DNA of 64,000 bases from contig NC_089856.1 of assembly GCF_036373705.1 (NCBI RefSeq), positions 14,414,501 to 14,478,500 of the forward strand. The letters run 5' to 3'. The notes below the pieces were generated by a model. The model did not search any database. It had not been told where the DNA came from and worked only from the letters and a program-made list of their open reading frames with translations. A program made the translations under genes and the position numbers. The DNA is from Amia ocellicauda (lineage: Eukaryota; Chordata; Actinopteri; Amiiformes; Amiidae). The first letter of the stretch is position 1. The number at the start of each line of letters is the position of its first letter. Below are positions 30,930 through 40,823 of this stretch, piece by piece.

Positions 30930-31907
30930 TTTGCCAAAGGAAGGCAGGTTGTGATTGGCTAGGTTGGAGCCAGCCTTATCAATGTAACTATAAACGTGCT
31001 GAATTGCAGCGGCATCCAGCTTCAAGACTCTCTGAAACAGACAACAAGACAATATGTAAAATAGACCTAGAGCAGTCAATATGGTGAGGCACAATACACT
31101 GGATTACAGTACTGTAATGTGTCTATACAGTGCTGATATGATAGTACATTCACAGTATAGTACTTACTTGCACTTATTCATAGCGCTGTTCTTTAACCCT
31201 CTCTGAGTTTCGCTTAAATGGCACCCTGTAGACCTGTTTCATCTGGATTCGATTGCGCTGTAATACATGGTCCAATGTAAACAAGCCCACCTGGTGAATG
31301 TTATTGAATATTGTGTTGTCTGCAATTATGTGCTTCTGGATTTCTCTTAGTCTAATGGTATTGTTTGCCACTACCATGTTCACAATAGCAGTCTCCTGTT
31401 CTGGTGTGAACAGCCGGTGTCTTCCACCATGGCCTGGCCGTATCTCAGTTCTGCAGAAGATCCACAAATATGATATGATTGGTTACAGTAAACTAAAATA
31501 ATCTATTTTCTTTCAATATGAAATTACATTACTGTAACATTGGCCAACAATCACTGAGTAACATAGGCCTACTGATATGTCGGACTGCAGTATACTACAG
31601 TATACATACATAAAGAGCATAGTGTAGATGGTAGGTAACTTACCGGTTCTCATTTCTGAATGTATGGATGATAGATGCAACCGTGTAGTGGCTCAGGTTG
31701 GGCTGAACTCTGCCCAGCCTCCCTCATACTCAATCCATGGTTGAGCACATGGTCAACCAATGTGGCCCTGATCTCATCTGAGACAACTGTCCTTCCTCTT
31801 CCTCATCCTTGTCCTCATCCTTGTCCTCGTCCTCGTCCTTGTCCTCCTCTTCCTCCTCTTACTCTCACTCCTTGACCTCTAGCTCTTGCTACACCATTGA
31901 CTTCCAT
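30930..31907 (-). mobile_element. IS630-like DNA transposon copy A, with two intron-like interruptions
   Basis: Reads right to left. The start ATG at 31907 gives MEVNGVARARGQGVRVRGG and an RG-rich stretch (one TGA in it by my reading), then TVVSDEIRATLVDHVLNHGL and MREAGQ. After a donor-like GTAAGT (about 31643) and an acceptor-like CTGCAG (about 31453) the frame resumes TEIRPGHGGRHRLFTPEQET...VNMVVANNTIRLREIQ, ending SERVKEQRYE (31174). A second donor GTAAGT (about 31160) and acceptor TTTCAG (about 31035) lead to RVLKLDAAAIQHVYSYIDKAG, which holds the first Asp region. The rest of the DDE domain is missing. IS630/Tc1/mariner superfamily; inactive. Confidence 0.8.
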
Positions 31908-32286
31908 CTTCCTCCAAAACAGGAGAGCTCATCTGTGGCCTTTAATAGTGCTAAAGCTCTGATCTGAAGTGAACAATTCAGCAACTAGTGTTTACACCTG
32001 TGAGGAGTGGGTGTTACCAATTGGTGTATAGAGCTTAGCAATGTGATTGGCGTTGCTTTCCAAAGGGACTACAGAGATTTTAATTTTGAATGTTGTGCCT
32101 AATGTAGAGAACTGTGTGTAGTGTTTTGAAAAAAGTGTGATACAGAATTGGAGTGTAAAGCAGGAATTGTGTTTGCAATTTTGCAGACCTGGTTTAGGGA
32201 TTTGGTACATGAGTTTCAGGTTTCGGTGATTGCTTTCAAGTTCCAATTTTAGTGTGTAAGCAATCGAGAAAAACTGTAAGAGCCAC
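31908..32286. other. 5' flank of transposon copy A; otherwise unrecognised
   Basis: Between the divergent N termini of copies A and B. Part of it (around 32095-32135) resembles, in inverted form, the leader upstream of copy C (CACTATACACAGTGTTTTG, TTCTCTACATTAGAC), so it is probably the leader of copy A. Confidence 0.5.
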
Positions 32287-33870
32287 ACTGGTTGATAGTG
32301 TAATTAACCATGGGATGAGTATGTGGGAATCTGGGCAGTGAGTGCAACCCAATTTGAGCCGCTTTACTGTGGCTGGAATCATCAGGACATTCAGGACTGC
32401 GAACTGCTGGTGGGAGAAACAGTCTCTTCACCCAAGAACAAGAGGCTGAAATAATCAACATGGTGTTCGCAAATAATGTGATTAGAAATCCAAATGCGTA
32501 TAATTGAGGACAATGGGATGTTTCAGAACATATACTGTGTTTCAATATCCACTATTGATCATTTGCTGAGAAGGCACAAGACAGGAACTCCGACTGTGTG
32601 AAAGGGATTATGGGCTCAAATTAACACCATAAGTAACAAATTCAAAATAAAAAATATTGTAACAAAAAAATAGTGTTGAGAAAAAATGTATGATGAGATA
32701 AAAAATAAAACAATCGAAAGCAAAATGTATAGAATTGTAAACCCAAAAAATTATATCGAAAGCATAAAAAAAAACTTGAAAGCAAATAATGTTAAATCGA
32801 GAGCTGGAAATCTGGAGTCCCTGTGTTTGGTTGCGATGCTGCAATCTCTAGTTTCTTTGCTTTTTTTTTGTTTTGGCACTGTTTTGCTGTGAGGGTGGGA
32901 TTTACAGGGAGGTGTGGATCATGGGTCTCCATTGGTCCAACAGGTTTGAGTGATGGTTCTTCCTAACCCAATCAGTGATTTGCCCTCAACATCAATTTTT
33001 TCTCAACTCTTTTTTTTTGTTTACAATATTTTTTATTTTGAATTCGTTACTTATGGCGCTAGTTTGAGCCCATAAGGGATGCGCTACTTTTATGTGCAAG
33101 TGGGTATGAATTTGTTTACAGTACTATTGTGCACTTGGCAGATACAAAGGTACAGGAAGTACACTTATGCACCATGTTCTAATCACTGGTCCTACATGGT
33201 CAGAGAATACTCGAGTTTGATGCCAGTGATGACCACACTGAGTTCATCTATGTGGACAAGGCAGGATTCAATCTGACCAAGAGACGACACCGGGGACCGA
33301 ACATCATTGGCCACAAAGCAAGGGTGGAGATCCCTGGCCAAAGGGGTGGAAACATAACCATGTGTGCTGCTATCAGTCATCAGGGGGTTGTCCATTGCCA
33401 TGTCACACTTGGCCCTTACAACACAGCACTCCTTCTGGTATTCCTTGATGTAGTGTATGACCTTTTTTCCCCAACCCCAGAAAGAAAACATAGGGCCCCA
33501 GGCCACACAACTTATGCTGTCATATGGGACAATGTGAGTTTCCACTGTGCAGTGTTAATCCAGGAATGGTTCACCAACCACCCCCCGATCCAAATGATTT
33601 CCCTTCCACCATATTCCCCATTCCTCAATCCAATTGAGGAATGATGGAAGTTGTATGATCAGAACCCTCATCAGCAAGTGAGTCTTCTCCAGGCAATGGA
33701 GGAGGCCTGTGGCGATATCTCTGCAGAGGCATGCCAAGGTTAGATCTGCCATGCTAGGTGCTTTTCCCCCTGCTGCTTGGCCAGGGAACATATCAGTTGT
33801 GATGTGATGTGGCCTAATCAACATGACATGCAGGAAAATGCCTGAGGTTTCAGTGTTTTCTTTTCTATCC
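32287..33870 (+). mobile_element. IS630-like DNA transposon copy B, DDE domain readable
   Basis: The N-terminal part starts at VDSVINHGMSMWESGQ (the RG-rich leader is lost). Then come VQPNLSRFTVAGIIRTFRTA and FTQEQEAEIINMVFANNVI with frame changes. A 466-bp MITE interrupts at 32609-33074. The DDE domain follows: RILEFDA, EFIYVDKAGFNLTKRRHRG, PGQRGGNITMCAAIS, GPYNTALLLVFLD, YAVIWDNVSFH, and LPPYSPFLNPIEE, ending in a TGA at 33642-33644. A C-terminal remnant LLQAMEEACGDI continues. By my count 35 residues separate the second Asp from the Glu. RILEFDA is preceded by an acceptor-like GGTCAG at about 33203. Confidence 0.85.
32609..33074. mobile_element. 466-bp MITE with about 82-bp inverted repeats, inserted in copy B
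   Basis: The left arm (32609-about 32690, TATGGGCTCAAATTAACACC...) and the right arm (about 32993-33074, ending ...TTTGAGCCCATA) are inverted copies with roughly 90 percent identity. The 6-bp target duplication AGGGAT flanks it (32603-32608 and 33075-33080). No coding capacity. An alternative reading of the ends gives a 4-bp duplication, so the superfamily is left open. Confidence 0.85.
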
Positions 33871-33936
33871 ATTCATGTGTACTGTATAATACTGTAACTT
33901 GTTCTTGCTTGATGATACAAAATGTATATGTGTTAT

Positions 33937-34336
33937 TGTGGCAGGGAGGGGGTTAATTGTCCCTCCCTGCCTGCTCATGGGCTGCAGGTGGTTGGGGTGA
34001 TTGATCAATTAAAGTCAACCAAACCCTGCCACTTGCTATATAAGGAGGCCTCAGTTGCTCATTAGGGAGTTGGGTAGGTGAAAGCTAGTTAGGCAAGATA
34101 TAAATAATAATAAAGCTTGGGGAACAAGCATTGTTAGTTTGCTTGTGGTCTTGTTTTGCTTTGTTTCATTGCACAGTGAAGTCCTTGACCATCCTGTGTC
34201 CTTTTGTTTGTTTTGTGTTATGTGTATTTTCTTGTTTCGCCATCGTGATGGTTTATTTTATATTTATTGAATAAAAGTATTGTTTTTGTTACCTATGGTC
34301 TGTCTCTGAGCCTTCATTCATGGCCACCCCACCACA
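33937..34336 (+). mobile_element. Solo LTR, fossil retrotransposon, 400 bp
   Basis: TGTGGCAGGGAGG...CCCACCACA, flanked by the 5-bp duplication GTTAT (33932-33936 and 34337-34341). It contains a TATA-like CTATATAAGGAGGCCTC and AATAAAAG. It is the same family as the copy at 15539-15912, with substantial differences between them. No internal region remains. Consistent with recombination between two LTRs of an integrated element. Confidence 0.9.
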
Positions 34337-34470
34337 GTTATATATAAATACATCTATGATTTTTGGGTGGCCAGGATCAAACTTTACTGGTGGTGTTGGT
34401 GGATTATTTTAGTTTTCCTACATGAATCTTCCATTTTGATGAGTTTTATTTTTCTAAACACAGTGTTTTC

Positions 34471-34700
34471 TTAATGCTCAGTGTGAGAAACAGATATGAT
34501 ATAATTGGGGAGTCTTGCTGTATTGTATGGTGGCAAGATAGCATTGTGGGCCAATCCCACATTCTTTGAGGTTGCAGCACAGATGGTAATGTTGCCTCCA
34601 CATTGAATTAAACTTGCTCTCAACTCATTCGAGATGCTTCTTCTGTGCCCTCTTCCTCTCTCCTCTCCCTCTCCTCTCTCTTCTTCCTTCCCCACCTACT
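34471..34700 (-). mobile_element. IS630-like DNA transposon copy D, internally deleted
   Basis: On the - strand an RG/E-rich N-terminal segment (GEGEERGRGHRRSISNELRA, then SLI) is joined directly to the middle of the DDE domain (CGGNITICAATSKNVG, LPPYNTARL). The helix-turn-helix region and first catalytic region are missing. The frame stays open across the deletion joint. Confidence 0.75.
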
Positions 34701-34829
34701 CTAGCTCCTCTCATTGTCACACATCATATTCTACCTCTTTCTCCAAGCTCCTCCATTGTTTGTTCAGGCTCTAGGAATTTGATGGCAACTGAGCACATGC
34801 CATGTGAATTTGACAAGATGGCAAATTAA

Positions 34830-35740
34830 ACAGAATTTAACTTTATTTAGAGTTTTGTTTGTTGTGTTTGGGGGGAAATTGTATGTGCATTTTTGTAATT
34901 TGTGAGAAATCCATGAAAATGTACAATGAGTTTTGCAAAATTATCAAGGGTTCAGATGGCTGTGTTAATTGTTTTGAGAGCATGGACCTTAGTTTAGAGA
35001 AATGTGTCCTATCAATTGATACATTATCAAACATTATTAAAAGAAAATGTAAAGACTGAATAAACACAACTTTTTAGTTTTAAATATGTGTGTATGTGTG
35101 TAATCACACCACCATGTTATGTAAATGAAATTGAATGATACTAAGTTAATGTAAGAAATCCTAAAATAGATAAGAGTCATAGAATATATATGTAGAAACT
35201 GGTAAGTCTCAATTAAACTCAATAAAAGCTGCATTTGTGATATTAGTAGCAAACATTTTATTTAAAATAAATATGTAATGTAATCAATTTGTGCAATAAA
35301 ATTAATTAAATACAAATAAGTTTTAAACACAAACCTGTGTGTGTGTATGTATATTTATATAATTTACACCTTAGCATAGCTTGGTGGTGTTGTCTGAAGA
35401 GCGTAATGGCCTTGGTTGTATTGGCAATACAAAGTTTTAACAGCCTTCAGCACAACTAACTAGTAACATTCTTACACAAATAAAAAAATGCCATAATAAA
35501 CATATTTCAAGTACAGATTTGTTATTTTTCTAGTTAAATAATCTCCATAGTCTTAGCATCTCAGGGAGTGAGACCTACGTAGCATTTCACAAACAGACTA
35601 CAGACTCTGAGCAGCAACTTTAATGGCCACAGCGAAAGATAAGCACACAGAGGGACAGAGAGGGAGACACAGTAATATCAGAGATAAACTGGCTCATGTG
35701 TAAATCAAGCAGGGTCTTTAGTGAGATATGATTACACATT
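34830..35740. other. Intergenic, nothing recognised
   Basis: AT-rich. Short microsatellite-like GT tracts at about 35088-35101 and 35338-35346. No element ends could be supported. Confidence 0.5.
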
Positions 35741-36082
35741 GTACTGTTGCTGTTTTTTACAATTGCTACAAACTAAAATTAAAAATAACACACAGTTAGT
35801 GAAACCTGACACTAAAGGAGCAAAACCTCAGCCCAGATTTGCACAACTATAAGCACATTCTCAGCCTCACACTTTTTGTAAAACACTATACACAGTGTTT
35901 TGTAAAACATTATACAAACTTCTCTACATTAGACAGAAATCTAACATGATGTCACTTCTTTGCCATTTCAAGGCACTGCCTTTGAAAATACCACACCTAT
36001 GAACCAATTGATCATACAATTCACCAATCAGGCGTAAGCACTATAAAAATGCAACAGGTGAGTTTACCTGTCTTCAACAAAA

Positions 36083-36905
36083 ATGGAAGGCAACGTTGCA
36101 GTAAGAGGAAGAGGGAGAGGGAGAGGGAGAGTGAGGATGAGAGGGGGAGCCCGCAGAGAAAGAGGTAGAGGTAGACCTGGAGGAGGACGTGGACAAAGAA
36201 GACGAGGACCGCATTTATCAGATGAGATTCAAGCAACATTGGTTGACTATGTTGTAAACCATGAGTTGACATTGAGAGAGGCTGGACAGAGAGTTTAGCC
36301 CAACCTCAGCAGATATACTGTTGCAACAGTAATTCAGACATTTTGACAAGAGCACAGGTGAAAACAACTTTTCTCTACGGTCTACTGTTTTTGGTACCCA
36401 TTCACTGCATTCCATGTTTGAAACAATGCCTTGTACGCTGTCCTGTGACATTTTACATGTATTTTGATTGGTCTACATAGGATTGAGGGTCGAGAACGTC
36501 AAGGAGGAAGGGGCCCCATACTCCCAGAGGAACAAGAGAGAGAAACATCATTGGGCACAGCTATTTTGAATGTCCTCGGCCAGCGTGGTGGTAACATCAC
36601 AATGTATACTGCAATTACGCAGAAGGGGGTCCTCCATCACCATGCCAACTTAGGTCCTTACAACACGGCCCACATACTCACATTTTTAGACAGACTACAC
36701 AACATCATCACAGCAGAAGACCAAATGGATGCAGAGCAGATGAGATACTTTGTCATCTTGGACAATGTATCTTTCCACTGATCATCTCTGGTCCAAAACT
36801 GGTTTCATCAGCATCAGCCATGGAGGAGGCCTGTGACCAAATTGATGCAGGGTCTGTGCAAGGATGGATTTGCCATTCAAGAAGAATTTCAAAATCGTGC
36901 TTAAG
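36083..36905 (+). mobile_element. IS630-like DNA transposon copy C, internally deleted
   Basis: MEGNVAVRGRGRGRGRVRMR opens an RG-rich leader of about 50 residues, then HLSDEIQATLVDYVVNHELT and LREAGQRV. A TAG (36296-36298, CAG expected) and a TGA at about 36342 follow. After donor CAG|GTGAAA (about 36358) and acceptor ACATAG (about 36480) the frame reads IEGRERQGGRGPILPEEQER, then jumps to GQRGGNITMYTAITQKGV, GPYNTAHILTFLD and YFVILDNVSFH with a TGA at 36779. The PYSPFLNPIEE region is deleted; EEACDQID remains near 36825. The intron site equals that of copy A. Inactive. Confidence 0.85.
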
Positions 36906-37249
36906 CAATCATAAAAAACTGTAATAAAACCAACTATTTGACTGTTGGTTTTTATAAGAATGAACTTTTCTACTTTTTTATTTCACAAAAAGTTTACACA
37001 CTCCAAAAGACAAGAGTCACGAGGACTGGCTGTAGAGGAGGGCTTTTGAAGCTGGATTTCCTGGCTCTGAGCACCCCGTTGTGTTTTTGCAGGGAGCTGT
37101 ACTAGATCCCCTAATGATTGTACATTTATCAACAAAAACCCTGTACAAAACTCTGCTCTCATGTACACTCCAGTGGCCAATCACTTCTACCCGGTCTGAG
37201 TAATGTTATTCAGAGACATTTCTAAAATATATTCTTGATAAAGTCTATT

Positions 37250-37573
37250 AAAGGCGGCATGTGGTTAGCGCTGCTGCCTTGCAGCTCTGGGGTCCCTGGT
37301 TTGAGTCCTGGCTCGGGGGGGTGGTTGCTGTCTGTGTGGAGTTCTCCCTGTGTCTGTGTGGGTTTTCTCTGGGCACTCTGGTTTCCTCTCAAAGTCCAAA
37401 GACATGCAGGTTAGGTTGATTGTTCTCTCTAAATTGCACTGTCTATGTGTGTGTTGCCCAGTGATGGACTGGGGTCCCATCCTGGGTGTATTCCTGCCTT
37501 GTGCCCTATGACTTGGGACCAGCTCTGGCTTCCCCCTGACCCTCACCAGGATAAGTGGTTTTGAAGATGGATG
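37250..37573 (+). mobile_element. tRNA-derived SINE, complete, 324 bp
   Basis: The head GGCGGCATGTGGTTAGCGCTGCTGCC contains an A-box-like segment. GGTTTGAGTCCTGG about 30 bp on is a good B box (pol III promoter). The body (GTGTGGAGTTCTCCCTGTG, CCAAAGACATGCAGGTTAGG, GATGGACTGGGGTCCCATCC) is a widespread fish repeat, and the tail is GATGGATG. A 13-bp target duplication GATAAAGTCTATT lies at 37237-37249 and 37574-37586, as produced by LINE-mediated integration. Confidence 0.9.
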
Positions 37574-37586
37574 GATAAAGTCTATT

Positions 37587-38621
37587 TAAGTTTTTCACTG
37601 TGTGTCTGATTTTAAGTCGTCATTTTTTACAGTTTTAAACAGTGGCTCTTGTAGTAGAAGTGTGAGAAACATTCACAGTCCCAAAAGTCTAATCAAAAGT
37701 CACCCTTGATTAAAAATAATTATGAAACAAGCACAGTACACAGAAATAGGGCCTACACTATATTAATATTTCACAATCCTTGATTAGTTGTGTAAAATGC
37801 TTTGTAGGCTTATTTCCTACATCGGAGTAATTTTAAACATTTCCTCATAGGTTTCTTCAAGAGGAGCTTAAGTGGCTCTGCATGGGTTGGGTTCTGAAAG
37901 CAGGCATCTTAAGAAGCCTCTTAATTTCATACCCTCTTTCAAGAGCAAAGTTTGGCCATTTGTTCTCACTTTTTAACTGTATGTACAATGATAACATAAA
38001 GCCAAGTCTATTGTTAGATTTAGCGAAGGTGCTTACAGACACAGCATCACCCTGAACAAATCTAGGACATAAATTACAGGGGTCACCATTAACATGACTT
38101 TATCATTAATCTATTAATTTAACTTTTAGACACTGGAACTTTAGACACCTCTTCCTTATGTTCCCGTAACGTCTGTGATACATACAGCAGAAATTTCATG
38201 ATCAGTTCAGCTGGCGTTTCCAAAGTATAGAGAAGCTGCAATAAAAGGGAAAAAAAATATGAGATTTGTCGCTGGTATTTAAAATAGTATGTCAGTGTGA
38301 AACAGCACACCCCTTAAAGAAGCAGCCCAATCTGCTCTTCATGCAAATCAGCACAACCTCAGTACAACTCACATTTCTACTGCGGACATTGCCAAAGACA
38401 GTGACCTACATAAAATATCAGATTCATGTGCCCAGACAGTCAGTCTGGCTACTGTCTGGCAGGCAGATCTGTGCTGCATTTTTCAACCCAAGAATAAAAG
38501 GGGATGCAAAGAACATCCGCCATCCCCCTCTGCACCCTCCCTCAATTCAAAATTACATTCAATTATTGTATTTAATTTAATTTAGAATTGATTGACAGGA
38601 CTTAAAATCTGCAGTGTGGCC
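37587..38621. other. Intergenic, nothing recognised
   Basis: Ordinary AT-rich sequence between the SINE and the macrosatellite. No genes or element ends were recognised. Confidence 0.5.
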
Positions 38622-38740
38622 TCTAGCTGCACAATCTCTCACTAATGGCAGTGGTCTTGGGTAGCTTGGTCACTTTCAGCTTTGGTTCGATCACCTATAT
38701 TGCAGTGTAGATTAGTAGCGTTTTTGGGTCCTTTGACCCC
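38622..38740 (+). repeat. Array edge: partial unit lacking the LINE segment
   Basis: CTCTAGCTGCACAATCTCTC to TTTTTGGGT matches the end of the non-LINE part of a unit (closest to the first full unit, which shares CTTGGGTAG and GTTTTTGGGT). It then jumps to CCTTTGACCCC and the landmark. About 770 bp of LINE sequence are missing here. Confidence 0.85.
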
Positions 38741-40823
38741 TTGGTCAACTTTCTTATGTTTCCTATCTACGCTTGAGGAGCTACGTTTGACAACATGCAA
38801 GCATGCTGGCTATTCCACTGTCACCCAATGGTGCACAGGTGCTTTGGATGCTGCAAAAAGGCAGAAGTCGACGACTTCCGGGATTTCATCATGAACGCTA
38901 AGACATTGTGGGCATTACTTGTTCATAAGCCTGGGAGTCAAAAGTGAGGCTAATGCACCCTGAGTGGGAGGGCTGTTACGTTTCATGGGGATATGGCTCC
39001 AGGCTCTAATCGGCTAAGGCTATACTTTCAGGGATCATTTCTGTAGTCTGTGGCTAGAGAAATGCTTTTCTAGACTGAGTGGTCTTACTGTCCACGAGGA
39101 AGAGTTCGGAGCATTCCTTTCTGAGCACGAGAAGAGCTTCAAACGCTGCTTTCTAGGAGCGGTTTGTAGCAATCGATGAGTGTTTCTGGGTTCTGCATGA
39201 AACGGAAGGAAAGGTTTGCAGTCTGAGTGGATTATTCCTTTCTGTCCGAAACAGTCGCGGTTTGTCGTGTGTTCTACCGCAAGTGGTTAGAAGCAGTCTG
39301 TCTTTCATTGACCGGACCGGGGTTTTCACCGTGTTTTGGTTTCCTGGCGTTTGTATGTGCTTTCCTGAGCCGTGCTGATTCGTTGATTGAGATGGATGTC
39401 TACATCGTCAGCTGTGTTAGGAGGACGGGAGAGATAGAGAGTGCAGGATCCACCTGTGGTCCCCATGACGTTATAAGGGGATGTAACCGTTGCTCGATGA
39501 ATACTGCTACAGCCCTTCAGATACGCCATAAGATATCTCCAAATGCTTTTCACAGCAAAAGGGGAGAAAACGAATCGTAGGCCTTGTCGAGCAGGAGGGT
39601 CTTCAGCCTGGTTCTAGGTCATGAGAGAGAGAGAGAGAGAGAGTTCTGGAGTCTGGGAGCCTGTCATTGAGAGGATCGTGTGCCAGAAGAACCCGACCTG
39701 TAAAAGGGTCGATAGAGTACATTTTGCATTGACAGAGCCCTCGGCTCCATTTGCAGCACGGCGCTGTATGACTTCTGCCAAATAAGAAAGCGCTGGAAGA
39801 CGCAGGGCCTTGATAGTCGGCAACAGTTTCTTGTAACTTACTGTCTGTGCCACTGGGAGCCCATGGAGGCTTAACAAAATACGTGTCATGGGAGGTCGCA
39901 ACCTCATGCAAGTCAGAACTCTAGCTGCACAATTTCTCACTAATTGCAGTTGATCTACAGTGGTCTTGGGTAGCTTGGCCACTTTCAGCTTTGGTTCGAT
40001 CACCTATATTGCAGGGTAGATTAGTTGCGTTTTTGGGTGGTCTCTCTTGCCACAGCGTTTGTCATCTTATCGTGGGCTGACGCCTGGCAGATGAGATTCA
40101 ATGTGGACAAGTGCAAGGTATTACAGGCAGGTAACAAAAATGTCCACTAGCATTTCACTAGGGGAGGAACACAAGAGGAAGACGTAACGCACGAGAAAAA
40201 ACCTAGGCGTTGATGTGGACTCATCACTTTCCCCATCCAAACAATGTGGGGAGGCAATAAGAAAGGCAAACAAAATGCTAGGGTACATTGTCAAAAGCGT
40301 TCAATTTCAAACAAGGGAAGTCATGTTACGACTGTACAATGCACTAGTTAGACCTCATCTGGAAAAGTGTGCACAGCGCTTCAAGAAAGAAATCGCTGCT
40401 CTCGAGGCAGTTCAGAGGTGAGCAACCAGACTTTCTCCTGGCTAGAAGGGTATGCCATACTCGGAGAGACTGAGGGATCTGAACCCTTTCACCCTGGAAC
40501 AGAGACGACTATGTGGGAACTTGATTCAAGTCTTCAAAATCGTGAAATGCGGTGACCAGATCAAGCCAGAGGAGCTTTTCCAGATGGGCAGGGACGCACG
40601 CACCCGGGGACACAAATGAAAATCGGCCTTCGAGGCACACAAGACAGTGAACAGGAGACGCTTCTTCACAAAGAGAGTTGTTCCAATCTGGAACAAACTC
40701 CCCAGCGATGTGGTTGAAGCCCACAATTTGGGAACATTCAAGAACAGACTGGACGTGATCCTTGGATCACCTGGGTATTAACAGACACCAGGCGAGAACG
40801 ATGGGTCGAATGGCCTCCTCCCC
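38741..40823 (+). repeat. Macrosatellite unit 1 (2,083 bp, edge copy)
   Basis: The most divergent complete unit, with private changes throughout (for example GTGAAATGCGGTGACCAGATC near 40545). It has a longer (GA)n run at about 39620-39642, which accounts for the extra 10 bp. Confidence 0.9.

Noticed and set aside
36021-36272. - strand frame with Ser/Leu repeats opposite transposon copy C
   Set aside because: It is the complement of the RG-rich leader of the transposase.
37250-37573. Functional tRNA gene from the A- and B-box-like head
   Set aside because: It does not fold as a tRNA with a normal anticodon arm, and it is followed by a SINE body, tail and target duplication.
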